Positions 52,371 to 61,843 of a DNA stretch of 64,000 nt are shown one piece after another (the first letter of the stretch is position 1; each line of letters opens with the position of its first letter). The notes beneath the pieces were generated by a model. It was given only the letters and a program-made list of their open reading frames with translations. It was not told where the DNA came from and searched no databases. The stretch is taken from positions 36,616-100,615 of the forward strand of contig NZ_BMXN01000010.1 of the NCBI RefSeq assembly GCF_014651775.1. The letters run 5' to 3'. The position numbers and the translations under genes were made by a program. Origin of the DNA: Vreelandella hamiltonii. GTDB lineage: Bacteria; Pseudomonadota; Gammaproteobacteria; Pseudomonadales; Halomonadaceae.

Positions 52371-53120
52371 ATGGGAAACCCTGCTGCACTCGTCACCGGT
52401 GGCGCCACCCGCCTTGGCCGCCACTTTTCCGAAGCGCTGGCCGACAAGGGCTTCGATATCGCGCTGCATGTCAACAGCTCGCGAACCGAGGCCGAAGAGG
52501 TCGCGGAACGCATCCGGAGCAAGGGGCGTGATTGCGAGATCTTGCCCTGCAACTTTCTGGAAGACCCGCTGGACGCGTTGATTGCCCACGCCAAGGCTCG
52601 TTTCCCAGGGCTTTGCGTACTGCTCAACAGCGCCAGTGCCTACGCGCCTGCACCTATCGCCCAGACAGACCTGGCGATGCTGGAGACTCAGTTTCGGGTC
52701 AATATGTTTACCCCGCTGCTATTGACGCGCCACTTTGCCGAGGTGGTCGAACACGGCCAGGTCATCAATATCATCGACAACAAGGTGGCTTACCATCAGT
52801 ACCCTTATGCGGCCTACCTGCTGTCCAAGAAAAGCCTGGCAGACATGACGCGCATGGCGGCGCTGGAGTTTGCACCTCGCCTGCGTATCAATGGCATCGC
52901 CCCTGGTGTCGTGCTGCCCGCATCGCAGCGCAGCAGTGACTATGTCCAGTGGCGGATCGAAGGCATTCCTGTCGATCATCAGGGGAACCCAGCGCATCTC
53001 GTACAAGCTTTGTACTACTTGTTGGACAATGCGTTCGTCACGGGGCAGGTGCTGTTCGTGGACGGTGGGGAGTCCATCAACCTGGTGGGGCGTCACTCCG
53101 AAAACTATCCGGGCGAGTGA
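52371..53120 (+). CDS. folM: Dihydromonapterin / pteridine reductase FolM (SDR)
   Basis: A 249-residue short-chain dehydrogenase: ALVTGGATRLGRHFSEAL at the N-terminus (Gly- and Arg-rich NADPH motif), LLNSASAYAPAP, Tyr-x3-Lys type YLLSKKSLADMTRMAALEFAP catalytic segment and INGIAPGVVLPA. The TGGATRLG motif marks pteridine-reductase/FolM enzymes, which reduce dihydromonapterin. ATG follows AGGGAGC. A TTGACA lies at 52299-52304 but no clear -10 box follows it. Confidence 0.88.
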   Translation: MGNPAALVTGGATRLGRHFSEALADKGFDIALHVNSSRTEAEEVAERIRSKGRDCEILPCNFLEDPLDALIAHAKARFPGLCVLLNSASAYAPAPIAQTDLAMLETQFRVNMFTPLLLTRHFAEVVEHGQVINIIDNKVAYHQYPYAAYLLSKKSLADMTRMAALEFAPRLRINGIAPGVVLPASQRSSDYVQWRIEGIPVDHQGNPAHLVQALYYLLDNAFVTGQVLFVDGGESINLVGRHSENYPGE

Positions 53121-53141
53121 GCCTGGCAGACTCTGCGCATA

Positions 53142-53171
53142 CGACAAGGCCGCCCGAAGGCGGCCTTGTCG
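53142..53171. terminator. Bidirectional hairpin between folM and the MscS gene
   Basis: A perfect 13-bp stem CGACAAGGCCGCC (53142-53154) with 53159-53171 and the stable tetraloop CGAA, between two convergent genes. There is no U-tract of note on either strand, so it may terminate with Rho or protect 3' ends. Confidence 0.65.
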
Positions 53172-53186
53172 TTGATGCATCGAGGA

Positions 53187-55580
53187 TCACACTTCCTCAT
53201 CGTCAGGCTTGTGGTGCTCAGCCTCTTGCTCACTCGGTGATTTTCCACGACGAGGGCGATGGCGGTCATCCACTTCGAGCTCTGCTCGTTTGGGCTGCCC
53301 TGCCGGGCTACCATCGATGGTGAAGTCCTGCTGCATGATGCGCAGGTTGGCAGGCGGCGCAGAGCCGGACTTGTCCTGCCCGAAGTACAGGGTGGTATGC
53401 GGGAACGGAATCTCGATACCCGCCGAGTCGAAGCGCATCTTGACGAGGCGGTTGTATGCCCGGCCAACGCCCCACTGGTCACCCGGCGTGGTCTTGATGA
53501 CCACACGGATATTGACCGAGCTGTCGGCCAGCGCAGTAACGCCCGCCACGGTCATGTCTGCCAGCAGCTTGTGACCGTGCTCTGTGCTGGCTTTGAGGTC
53601 TTCGAAGGCCAACTGGAGCTGGGCAATGGCATCGTCGATGTTCTCGCGGTAGGCAATACCGTATTCGCCCACGTGATTACCGTACTCACGCATGTAGTTG
53701 GAGACCGTGTCCACACTGGAGAACGGCACGATATGGTAAGCCCCCGCCAGGTCACGAATACCCACCGAACGTATGCTCAACCGCTCAGCAGTGCCGGTAA
53801 CGCCGCCCACGGTCACTACATCGCCGGTGTTCATGGCGTTTTCGACCTGGATGAAGACACCGGTGATGACGTCCTGCACCAGTTTCTGGGCACCGAAACC
53901 GATCGCCAGACCCAGCACACCGGCACCGGCAATCAGCGGCCCGATGTTGATGCCGATCTCCGACAGCACGATCATGCCGGTAATGGTCACCATGGCAATG
54001 GCCAGTGCATTGCGGAACAGGCTAAGCAGCGTCTTGGCACGCGCCGAGGGCTCCCCGTCGCCCGTCTCGGGGTTCAGCTTGTGCTCGATCAGGCTTGCCA
54101 GCCCCAGCCATACGCCCAGCGATACGATCAGAATGACCGCCACGCTGATCAGGTTGCCCACCAGGTTGGCACCGCGCTCGGAAGCGTACCAGGCGGCGAG
54201 ATTGAACGCTCCCCAGGCATCCAGCACCACCATGATCACAGCCACGACAATGATGGTGCGCAGCACGCGCAGGGCATTGGGCACGTAGCTGTTCAGGCGC
54301 GTTTCCAGCAGCGGCAGCTTGCGACGCAGGTCATCCGACAGCTGAATACGACGGCCGATGGTTTGGGTGAGGAAGGTGGAGAGCAGCAGGCCGACCACCA
54401 CCGCCACCAGCGTTTTCAGCGTGGCCATGAGCACGAAGGGCAGTGCGTCGCCTGGGCGCGTCAGGGTCAGCACGAACACCATCAGGAAGTACAGCAGGGC
54501 AAACAGGTGCCATGTACGGGCAAAAAGGTGCAGCGACACGCGGCTGGCCATGAGCGTCGAACGGTCGCCCATCAGGTTCAAGTTATCACGCAGTCGAACA
54601 CGGTTCTTCAGCACCACCGCCACGGCATAGACGAAGGCCAGCAGCATGATGAAGGTGCCCACGGCCTGCCCCAAGGTCGGGGCCAGGTAATAGTTGACCA
54701 GCGGTACGACCACCATCAGGCCATAGCCCACCATACCGATCAGACGGGCGATCCAGCGATTCCAGTAGGAGGCTTCCTGGGCAGAAATATGCAGCAGCCG
54801 AAGCCCCTCATAGCGGGAGGAGAACAGCATGCGCACTGCCGCCTTGAGCAGCTCGATGATCAGGAACGCGTTCAGGAACAGCGAGGCCCGGGTAGACAGC
54901 TCGCCCGCTTCGCCCACCGCGAACGTGGCGATCAGGTTGCCGCCCACGTAGGCCAGCGCCACCAGCAGCACATCCACCACCGTGGCCAACGCCACGCACA
55001 GCACGAGACGCAGCACCGGGGTCAAACTGCCACCGGCCAGCGACCAGGCGCTGAGCTTGGTAAACAGCGTCTTGGCGAGACGACGGAAGGTGAAGAACAG
55101 GGCAAACGTGGCAATGATGACGATGCCGAGATTGATCGCGGCATTGGTGAAGTCGGCCATGTTGAAGGTGCCGCCACCTTGCCCCGTGAACAGGTTGCCC
55201 ACGATCGAGACGGCCTGCTCCAGTTGCCCACCCACATCGCTCACCGTGCGGCTGGTCAACTCGGCCAGCTGGCGCGGCAGCGAGACGTCTTCAGGAGAGA
55301 CGTTTCCACCGGCAGCCGCGGCTTCCGGGGAGAGCTCGTTGGCCAGTGCGGGAGGTAGCGCCGATGCCTGATGGCGCAGCAGTTCGATCAGCTCCTGACG
55401 GGCTTGTTCGTCTTCCAGCAGATCCGCCAGCGCCGAATACGAGGGCGGCTGCTCGGCACTCGTATTCGACGCTTCATTGTCAGCGCCTAGCGTGGTTTGC
55501 GCCATGGCTGGCCCGGCCAGCAAGGCGAACAGCGTCAGCATCCAGACGCCTAGCCAAGGTAGTAAACGTAGTGACGTCAC
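53187..55580 (-). CDS. Large mechanosensitive channel of the MscS family (YbiO-like)
   Basis: The 797-residue product is taken from GTG 55580, which has GGAGG upstream and opens directly on a signal peptide (VTSLRLLPWLGVWMLTLFALLAGPAMAQ). It has a periplasmic part (about 30-150), ten or so hydrophobic segments and a C-terminal MscS core (about 560-770) with GLAIGFGAQKLVQDVITGVFI and NTGDVVTVGGVTGTAERL. It opens under membrane tension on hypo-osmotic shock, fitting a halophile. The C-terminus is charged and disordered (RRGKSPSEQEAEHH). The longer frame to 55682 is not signal-like. Confidence 0.9.
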   Translation of the reverse strand: MTSLRLLPWLGVWMLTLFALLAGPAMAQTTLGADNEASNTSAEQPPSYSALADLLEDEQARQELIELLRHQASALPPALANELSPEAAAAGGNVSPEDVSLPRQLAELTSRTVSDVGGQLEQAVSIVGNLFTGQGGGTFNMADFTNAAINLGIVIIATFALFFTFRRLAKTLFTKLSAWSLAGGSLTPVLRLVLCVALATVVDVLLVALAYVGGNLIATFAVGEAGELSTRASLFLNAFLIIELLKAAVRMLFSSRYEGLRLLHISAQEASYWNRWIARLIGMVGYGLMVVVPLVNYYLAPTLGQAVGTFIMLLAFVYAVAVVLKNRVRLRDNLNLMGDRSTLMASRVSLHLFARTWHLFALLYFLMVFVLTLTRPGDALPFVLMATLKTLVAVVVGLLLSTFLTQTIGRRIQLSDDLRRKLPLLETRLNSYVPNALRVLRTIIVVAVIMVVLDAWGAFNLAAWYASERGANLVGNLISVAVILIVSLGVWLGLASLIEHKLNPETGDGEPSARAKTLLSLFRNALAIAMVTITGMIVLSEIGINIGPLIAGAGVLGLAIGFGAQKLVQDVITGVFIQVENAMNTGDVVTVGGVTGTAERLSIRSVGIRDLAGAYHIVPFSSVDTVSNYMREYGNHVGEYGIAYRENIDDAIAQLQLAFEDLKASTEHGHKLLADMTVAGVTALADSSVNIRVVIKTTPGDQWGVGRAYNRLVKMRFDSAGIEIPFPHTTLYFGQDKSGSAPPANLRIMQQDFTIDGSPAGQPKRAELEVDDRHRPRRGKSPSEQEAEHHKPDDEEV

Positions 55581-55812
55581 ACCATAACCTCCCTTTGGGT
55601 GAGTTTTTGCGATCCTGCGACTCGCCAAGAACCTGTCTATGCGTGCCCACACAGACACGTCCACACAGAATAGTGCATCCATCAGGAATGCAAACCTGAC
55701 ATAACATACGCTAGGGTAACATGCCTGACTGTCAGAGACGTTATCGCGACTGCTTTTGGTGCGCCAACGAAGACATCCTCGCGCAGTTTTCAGGCAATCG
55801 CATAGCAGTGCC

Positions 55813-56244
55813 TTATTGGCAGTAAGGGGCCAGCCACTGCTGGGCCATGACGATCAACAGCGCATAGCGCGTGCCCTTGGCCAGCACGATCCAGAGCAGC
55901 GCCCGCCACCAGGCCAACCGCATGACGCCTGCCAGAACGGTGAGCGGGTCGCCTATGACCGGCAGCCATGACAACAGCAGGCTGAACTCGCCAAAGCGGT
56001 GATACCAGCGCTCTGCGCGGGCCAATCCTTGGGGCGAGGCGGGGAACCAGCGGCGATCCTGGAACTGGCGCGCATAGCGCCCCATGGCCACGTTGATCAT
56101 GCTACCCAGCGTATTGCCCACCGTGGCAACCAGCCAAAGCCCCAGCGCGGGCTCACCCAGGCACCAGAGCCTGGCCAGCCACACTTCAGAGCCGCCCGGC
56201 AGCAGGGTGGCACTGGCAAGCGCCACCCAAAACAGACTAAACAT
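55813..56244 (-). CDS. YqaA family (DedA/SNARE-associated) membrane protein
   Basis: A 143-residue membrane protein with the YqaA pattern: PGGSEVWLARLWCLGEPALGLWLVATVGNTLGSMINVAMGRYA, then the WYHRFGEFSLLLSWLPVIGDPLTVLAGVMR block with G-x-x-x-L-L-x-W-L-P-x-x-G-D. Related DedA proteins act in membrane lipid flipping and proton homeostasis; the function of YqaA is not settled. A TTG two codons earlier is an alternative start. It lies 16 bases downstream of the IclR gene. Confidence 0.85.
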   Translation of the reverse strand: MFSLFWVALASATLLPGGSEVWLARLWCLGEPALGLWLVATVGNTLGSMINVAMGRYARQFQDRRWFPASPQGLARAERWYHRFGEFSLLLSWLPVIGDPLTVLAGVMRLAWWRALLWIVLAKGTRYALLIVMAQQWLAPYCQ

Positions 56245-56260
56245 GAGCAATCATCGGCAA

Positions 56261-57085
56261 TTAACGAGGCAGCTGGCCGCCCATTTGCAGGGTGATGTCA
56301 TCCGCCGTGCGGCGCACCAGCGCCCCCAGCGCCAGCAGGCGATCTTCCGGAATGCGCGCCATGGGCCCGGAAACGGAAATGGCCGCCAGGGGAGTGGTGT
56401 GCTCGTCGAAAATACACGCGGCCACGCAGTGCAGGCCAATGGCATGCTCTTCACGGTCACAGGCAAAGCCCTGAGCACGAATGGCGGCCATTTCTGCCAA
56501 CAGCGAATCGACCTGATAGCGCGTGTTTTCCGTGACGCGCGCCAGCTCATACCCACCCGCCAACAGCGCGTCGCGCTCCTCCTCGCTCATCCAGGCCAGC
56601 AGCGCCTTGCCTACCCCAGAGGCGTGCAGCGGTGCCCGCGACCCCAACCGCGTGATCATGCGCATCATTTGCGGCGATTCGTTCTGGGCCAGGAACACCG
56701 CCGTGGCGCCATCGCGAATGCCCAGGTTGGCCGTTTCGCCGGTCTCTGCCGTCAGGCGGCGCAAAAACGGACGGCTTTTCGCCACCACGTCACGCGCTTC
56801 CAGAAAGCTGTTGCCGATGCGGAAGGTTTTTACGTCGATTCGCCACAGGCCCTGCTCGCTCTCCTGGGTGACGAACCCCTGGCTTTGCAGTGCCTGGAGT
56901 AGCCGGTGGGTCGTGGAAGGTGCCAGGTCCGCTTGCTCGGAAAGCTCCGAGAGCGCCATCCCCAGCGGGCTGGCCGCCAGGTATTCGAGCAGCGTGAGGC
57001 CGCGTACCAACGATTGGCTATGCCCGCCGCTGGCTTTGGTGGCTCCCGCCGGACGTCCGACTGACCTGCGCTTGACTTCACTCAC
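56261..57085 (-). CDS. IclR family transcriptional regulator
   Basis: The product is about 274 residues from GTG 57085 (AGGAG upstream, VSEVKRRSVGRPAGATKASGG); ATG 57118 is the alternative. IclR HTH (about 25-85: SLVRGLTLLEYLAASPLGMALSELSEQADLAPSTTHRLLQALQSQGFV) and an effector domain with RLGSRAPLHASGVGKALLAWM and GFACDREEHAIGLHCVAACIFDEH. Usual role is repression or activation of catabolic genes; the enoyl-CoA hydratase gene upstream on the same strand is a likely target. Confidence 0.9.
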   Translation of the reverse strand: MSEVKRRSVGRPAGATKASGGHSQSLVRGLTLLEYLAASPLGMALSELSEQADLAPSTTHRLLQALQSQGFVTQESEQGLWRIDVKTFRIGNSFLEARDVVAKSRPFLRRLTAETGETANLGIRDGATAVFLAQNESPQMMRMITRLGSRAPLHASGVGKALLAWMSEEERDALLAGGYELARVTENTRYQVDSLLAEMAAIRAQGFACDREEHAIGLHCVAACIFDEHTTPLAAISVSGPMARIPEDRLLALGALVRRTADDITLQMGGQLPR

Positions 57086-57186
57086 CTGGCACTCTCCTGA
57101 GGGCGCGTTAACATTCATAAATCAGCAGGATAACGCGGCCCGGCGGCCATGTCGCGTTTACGGAAACAAATTCCACCAATGGATCG

Positions 57187-57987
57187 CTAGCGGTGCCGCC
57201 AGACCGGCGGGCGTTTTTCGATAAACGCATCGATACCCTCGGCCACGTCCTCAGCCAGCATGTTGCAGGCCATGGTGTCTCCGGCAAAGGCGTAGGCTTC
57301 TTCCAACGGCATCGCCAGCTGGCGCGCAAACATGGCTTTACCGGTGCGCACCGCCACCGCACTCTTGGCACAGATGCTCGATGTGAGCGCCTCCACTGCC
57401 GAGTCCAGCGTTCCCTCTTCTGCGACGCGGTTGATCAACCCCCACTCCGCCGCCTGGTCAGCATTGATGAAGTCGCCGGTCAGCAACATCTCCATGGCTC
57501 GCTTGCGTGATACGTTGCGTGAAAGCGCCACGGCAGGGGTCGAACAAAACAGGCCGACATTGATACCAGAGACCGCAAAACGCGCGCTGCTGTCCGCCAC
57601 GGCCAGATCACAGCTGGCAACGAGCTGGCAGCCCGCGGCGGTGGCGATCCCCTGCACCTTGGCAATCACCGGTATGGGGAAGTGAACGATGGTTTGCATT
57701 ACCTTGCCACAGCGAGCGAACAGCGCCTGGTAATAGGCCTGCTCGGAGTGCGCGCGCATCTGCTTCAAATCATGCCCCGCGCAGAACGCTCGGCCATTGG
57801 CAGCCAGTACCACGCAGCGTACCTGGTCATCCTGGGCGATCTCGTCCAGCGCCGTTTGCAGCGCCTCCAGCATGGCTTCCGAAAGCGCATTGAAGCGCTC
57901 CGGCTGGTTGAGCGTGAGGGTAACGACGCCGTCCTGCGCGGTGCGCAGCAGGCAGTCGTCGAGGGAAGCAACGTGTGAAGAGGGCAT
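57187..57987 (-). CDS. Enoyl-CoA hydratase/isomerase family (ECHDC3-like)
   Basis: A 266-residue crotonase-fold protein: LNQPERFNALSEAMLEAL, the oxyanion-hole GRAFCAGHDLKQM and GIATAAGCQLVASCDLAVAD. The region FAVSGINVGLFCSTPAVALSR is the ECHDC3 pattern and lacks the usual hydratase Glu of classic members, so catalytic class is uncertain. Length is normal. It precedes the IclR gene with 101 bases between. Confidence 0.85.
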   Translation of the reverse strand: MPSSHVASLDDCLLRTAQDGVVTLTLNQPERFNALSEAMLEALQTALDEIAQDDQVRCVVLAANGRAFCAGHDLKQMRAHSEQAYYQALFARCGKVMQTIVHFPIPVIAKVQGIATAAGCQLVASCDLAVADSSARFAVSGINVGLFCSTPAVALSRNVSRKRAMEMLLTGDFINADQAAEWGLINRVAEEGTLDSAVEALTSSICAKSAVAVRTGKAMFARQLAMPLEEAYAFAGDTMACNMLAEDVAEGIDAFIEKRPPVWRHR

Positions 57988-58096
57988 GGCAGACTCCTGA
58001 GCAAAACGTGCTGCTCAGTCTAGCGCCTGCCCGACGCGCTGATCGCTCACTACGACCAAAGTGGCCTCTTGCAGGGCAAGCGGCCACGGGGTCGGG

Positions 58097-59056
58097 TTAC
58101 GCTTTGTCGTGGGCCGCCTGGCGAGGGTTGTAGCCCAGCGGATGGGGTTCACCGCGGGCCTTGGCCAGCTCGATCTGGCGCTGGCGTTCGCGGGCAGCGG
58201 CGCGGGTCTTCTCGGGCAGCGAGTCGATACAGTGCGGGCAGCTGATGCCGGGCTCGTAGGCCGACGACTGCATGTCTTCCTGAGAGATCGGCATGCGACA
58301 GGCGTGGCACTGCTCGTGCTCGCCCTCGGTGAGATCATGGCGCACGGTGACGCGGTTATCGAACACGAAGCACTCGCCGCGCCACAGCGACTGCGCTTCC
58401 GGCACCTTTTCCAGGTAATTGAGCACGCCGCCCTTCAGGTGGTACACCTCTTCGAAGCCCTCTTTCAGCATGAAGCTGGAGGCTTTCTCGCAGCGAATAC
58501 CGCCAGTGCAGAACATCGCCACCTTCTTGTGCTGCTCCGGGTTGTAGTGCTGGCGCACGTACTCGGGAAACTCGCGGAAGGTGGTGGTCTTGGGGTCGAC
58601 CGCGCCTTCGAAGCTGCCAATCGCCACTTCGTAGTCGTTACGGGTATCGATCACCAGCACTTCCGGGTCGGAGATCACGTCGTTCCAGTTTTCCGGCTCG
58701 ACGTAAGTGCCCACGGTGTCGTTGGGGTCGATGCCCGGCACGCCCAGCGTCACGATCTCCTTTTTCAGCTTCACCTTGGTGCGGTAGAACGGCGGCTCGT
58801 CGCAGAAGGACTCTTTATGGTCGATATCGGCAAGGCGCGGGTCGGCGGTCAGCCAGGCCAGCAGCGCATCGATGCCTTCACGGCTGCCGGCCACGGTGCC
58901 GTTGATGCCCTCTTTGGCCAACAGCAGCGTGCCTTTGACGTCGTTGGCCAGCATGGTCTGGCGCAGCGGTTCGCGCAGCGCTTCGAAGTCGTTCAGGGTG
59001 ACAAATTTGTATAGCGCAGCCACCACGATGGGCGGCGTGGAAGTGGGGGTCGTCAT
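58097..59056 (-). CDS. trhO: tRNA uridine(34) hydroxylase TrhO (rhodanese-domain)
   Basis: The 319-residue product from ATG 59056 (AGGAGC upstream) has an N-terminal acylphosphatase-like part ([43 protein letters not shown]), a rhodanese domain with catalytic Cys in [17 protein letters not shown], and a C-terminal Cys-rich block (CHACRMP and CPHCIDS). TrhO makes 5-hydroxyuridine at tRNA position 34 with oxygen. Frame upstream is not family-like. Confidence 0.93.
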   Translation of the reverse strand: MTTPTSTPPIVVAALYKFVTLNDFEALREPLRQTMLANDVKGTLLLAKEGINGTVAGSREGIDALLAWLTADPRLADIDHKESFCDEPPFYRTKVKLKKEIVTLGVPGIDPNDTVGTYVEPENWNDVISDPEVLVIDTRNDYEVAIGSFEGAVDPKTTTFREFPEYVRQHYNPEQHKKVAMFCTGGIRCEKASSFMLKEGFEEVYHLKGGVLNYLEKVPEAQSLWRGECFVFDNRVTVRHDLTEGEHEQCHACRMPISQEDMQSSAYEPGISCPHCIDSLPEKTRAAARERQRQIELAKARGEPHPLGYNPRQAAHDKA

Positions 59057-59298
59057 GAAGTGCTCCTGGTAGTCGCCCTCGTAAAGGGCGGACCGGGTGA
59101 ATAAACCCGCGCATGATAGCAAAAAGCGCGCCGCGCGTGCATCTGCACGCACCTGCCAGCCACCCTCCTGACAGCCCTCAATCGTCGATTATTTCGACGC
59201 CACCATTGAGAAAGCTTCACCCCACGCCAGGCGCACTCGGTCGTATAGTAGGAGACATATAGAAGGCAACAACCTGACTGAATAACGAGGTACCGTTC

Positions 59299-59988
59299 AT
59301 GAAGATTCGTCGTTCCAACGAGCGCGGCTATGCAGACCACGGCTGGCTGCGCTCGTATCACACCTTTTCGTTTGCCAATTACATGGACCCCGAGCACATG
59401 GGCTTCCGTGCCCTGCGGGTCATCAATGAAGACCGTGTCGCCCCGGGCCACGGCTTTGGCGCTCACCCCCACCGGGATATGGAGATCATCTCCTACGTGC
59501 TCGAAGGCGAGATGGAGCACAAGGACAACATGGGCAACGGCGAGGTCATGCGCCCTGGCGACGTACAGCGCATGTCGGCGGGTACCGGGGTGCTGCACAG
59601 CGAGTTCAACCACTCCCAGCAAAACGGCCTGCACTTCCTGCAGATCTGGATCGAACCGGCCCAGCGGGGCATCTCGCCCAGCTACGAGCAGAAGGCGTTC
59701 CCCACGGCCGAACGCCAGGGCCAGTGGCGCCTGGTCGCTTCTCAGGATGGCCGCGACGGCTCGGTGGGCGTCAATCAGGACGTCAACCTGTATGCCAGCC
59801 TGCTGAGCGCGGGTGATCAGTTGGCAGCGCCACCTTCCCGCCACGCCTGGCTGCATGTGGTGAAAGGGGCCGTTGAAGTGAACGGAGAAACCCTGCGCAC
59901 CGGAGACGCGGCGGCCTTCACCCCCAGCGAGGACGTTGCGCTGGCGTGCACCGAGGCCAGCGAAGTACTGCTGTTCGACCTGGCCTGA
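59299..59988 (+). CDS. Pirin family protein (YhhW-like quercetinase-type)
   Basis: A 229-residue pirin: MKIRRSNERGYADHGWLRSYHTFSFANY, then metal ligands in HGFGAHPHRDMEIISYVLEGEMEHKDNMG and HSEFNHSQQNGLHFLQIWIEP. The four metal residues (H-x-H, H, E) are visible. Some bacterial pirins are quercetin 2,3-dioxygenases; the cellular role is not clear. It ends at a bidirectional terminator shared with serA. Confidence 0.92.
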   Translation: MKIRRSNERGYADHGWLRSYHTFSFANYMDPEHMGFRALRVINEDRVAPGHGFGAHPHRDMEIISYVLEGEMEHKDNMGNGEVMRPGDVQRMSAGTGVLHSEFNHSQQNGLHFLQIWIEPAQRGISPSYEQKAFPTAERQGQWRLVASQDGRDGSVGVNQDVNLYASLLSAGDQLAAPPSRHAWLHVVKGAVEVNGETLRTGDAAAFTPSEDVALACTEASEVLLFDLA

Positions 59989-59993
59989 TAGGC

Positions 59994-60020
59994 AAAACGG
60001 CCCCAGAGGGGCCGTTTTTT
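59994..60020. terminator. Bidirectional intrinsic terminator, pirin / serA
   Basis: An 11-bp stem AAAACGGCCCC (59994-60004) with 60008-60018 and loop AGA; T-tract on the plus side (60015-60020) and A-tract on the other. It serves both convergent genes. Confidence 0.92.
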
Positions 60021-60039
60021 ATTGCACGAAGGGGCGAGA

Positions 60040-61284
60040 TCAGCTGTTCTGCGCCGAGTAGAGAACACGAATCTTCAGCGTGTGCTCTACCTGCTTCAAT
60101 GCCTCCAGCGCCTGCGGGCCGTAGGCCTTGTCGACGTCGATGACCACGTAGCCCACCTTGTCGTTGGTCTGCAGGTACTGGCCGGAGATGTTGATGCCGT
60201 TTTCCGACAGCACGCGGTTGATCTGCGATAGCACGCCGGGCACGTTGTCGTGGATGTGCAGCAGGCGGTGCTTGTCCGGGTGGGCAGGCAGCGCCACTTC
60301 GGGGAAGTTGACCGACGTCACCGTGGTGCCGTTATCCGAGTAGGTGATCAGCTTCTCGGACACTTCGATACCGATGTTCTCCTGCGCTTCCAGCGTCGAG
60401 CCGCCGATATGCGGCGTCAGGATCACGTTGTGCAGGCCACGCAGCGGGCTCTGGAACTCTTCATCGTTGCCCTTCGGCTCGACCGGGAAGACGTCGATGG
60501 CAGCACCGTTCAGCTTGCCAGCCTTCACGGCGTCGGCCAGCGCTTCGATCTCGACCACGCTGCCACGGGCGGCGTTGATCAGGATCGCACCATCCTTCAT
60601 GGCAGCGATTTCCTTCGCACCCATCATCCAGCGGGTAGAGGGCAGGTCCGGCACGTGCAGGCTGACCACGTCCGAACGACCCAGCAACTCCTCCAGGCTG
60701 GCGACCTGGCTGGCATTACCCATGCCCAGCTTGGTGATCACATCGTAGTAGATCACGTTGAAGCCCAGTGACTCCGCCAGCACCGACAGCTGAGCGCCAA
60801 TGCTGCCATAGCCCACGATACCCAGCGTCTTGCCGCGCGCCTCATGGGAGTTCTTGGCCGATTTCAACCAGCCCCCCTGGTGCGCCAGCGCGTTTTTCTC
60901 GGGAATGCCACGCAGCAGCATGATGGCTTCCGCCAGCACCAGCTCGGCCACCGAGCGAGTGTTGGAATACGGCGCATTGAAGACCGCGATACCGCGCTTG
61001 AGCGCCGCATCCAGGTCGACCTGATTGGTCCCGATACAGAAACAGCCCACGCTGACCAGTTTCTCGGCGGCATCGAACACGCGCTCCGTCAACTGCGTCC
61101 GGGAGCGAATGCCGAGGAAGTGAACATCACGGATCTTCTCGATCAGTGCCTCTTCATCCAGCGATGTAGAAAGAGACTCGATGTTTTCGTAACCCGCGTT
61201 GTGAAAATTGTCCACCGCGCTTTGGTGGACGCCCTCGAGTAGCAGGATCTTGATCTTGCTCTTTTCCAGGGACGTTTTGGCCAT
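60040..61284 (-). CDS. serA: D-3-phosphoglycerate dehydrogenase SerA
   Basis: A 414-residue SerA of the E. coli type: catalytic Rossmann motif IVGYGSIGAQLSVLAESLGF, Arg in NAARGSVVEIEAL, His in TPHIGGSTLEAQENIG and a C-terminal ACT domain (about 340-410, NVPGVLSQINRVLSENGINISGQYLQT) for serine feedback. It catalyses the first step of serine synthesis. Length matches the 410-residue family; a TATA-like promoter was not identified. Confidence 0.97.
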   Translation of the reverse strand: MAKTSLEKSKIKILLLEGVHQSAVDNFHNAGYENIESLSTSLDEEALIEKIRDVHFLGIRSRTQLTERVFDAAEKLVSVGCFCIGTNQVDLDAALKRGIAVFNAPYSNTRSVAELVLAEAIMLLRGIPEKNALAHQGGWLKSAKNSHEARGKTLGIVGYGSIGAQLSVLAESLGFNVIYYDVITKLGMGNASQVASLEELLGRSDVVSLHVPDLPSTRWMMGAKEIAAMKDGAILINAARGSVVEIEALADAVKAGKLNGAAIDVFPVEPKGNDEEFQSPLRGLHNVILTPHIGGSTLEAQENIGIEVSEKLITYSDNGTTVTSVNFPEVALPAHPDKHRLLHIHDNVPGVLSQINRVLSENGINISGQYLQTNDKVGYVVIDVDKAYGPQALEALKQVEHTLKIRVLYSAQNS

Positions 61285-61558
61285 GGCTGAATCAACCTCT
61301 ATGGTCGGCGGCAGGCGCCGTGTATCGGTTCACGGAAGGCCCGTATGGTAGCACAGCCCCCGCCTTTCTCAGCGCTCCCGGATGATGAAAAGTCTGCGTT
61401 TTGAAGATGAACCCGGCACACGTCGGGGAATCCCGCCAGCGGGAGGCAGACGCCACCCCCTTGCCTCGGTGTATACTGTGCGTTTATTTGACTGGCATCC
61501 GGCCACTTTCGCCGCCCGCACCGAGCACAGGGCCCACGACAAACGGTAGGCATTGACC

Positions 61559-61843
61559 ATGAGCACCCCTCCCCAAGATTTTGCTGCCACGGTGACCGAG
61601 CTTGAAACCATCGTGGAACGCCTGGAATCAGGCGAACTCTCATTGGAAGATGCCCTGACCGCCTTCGAGCAGGGCGTGCGGCTCACTCGCGATGCCCAGC
61701 AGCGCCTCGACAGTGCCGAGCTGAAAGTGCGCGCGCTCAGCGAAGCCCCCGAAGGCAAGCTGGACGTGGCTCCCTTCCATGCCGCACCAGAGCCGTCAGC
61801 CGCTCAGGGACACGACGACAGCGAGGAAACGCCCCCATGGTAA
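61559..61843 (+). CDS. xseB: Exodeoxyribonuclease VII small subunit XseB
   Basis: A 94-residue protein from ATG 61559 (MSTPPQDFAATVTELETIVERLESGELSLEDALTAFEQGVRLTRDAQQRL), matching XseB in its helical hairpin (LEsGElsLEdal-aFEqGv-Lt). It overlaps ispA by seven bases. In gammaproteobacteria xseB-ispA-dxs is a standard operon. A TATACT at 61472-61477 may be the -10 box of this operon, without a convincing -35. Confidence 0.93.
   Translation: MSTPPQDFAATVTELETIVERLESGELSLEDALTAFEQGVRLTRDAQQRLDSAELKVRALSEAPEGKLDVAPFHAAPEPSAAQGHDDSEETPPW

Noticed and set aside
53259-55358. A very long open frame (about 699 codons) antisense to the MscS gene
   Set aside because: Composition is Gln/His/Arg/Gly-rich, without any domain pattern; it is the complement shadow of a GC-rich coding gene with clear MscS motifs.
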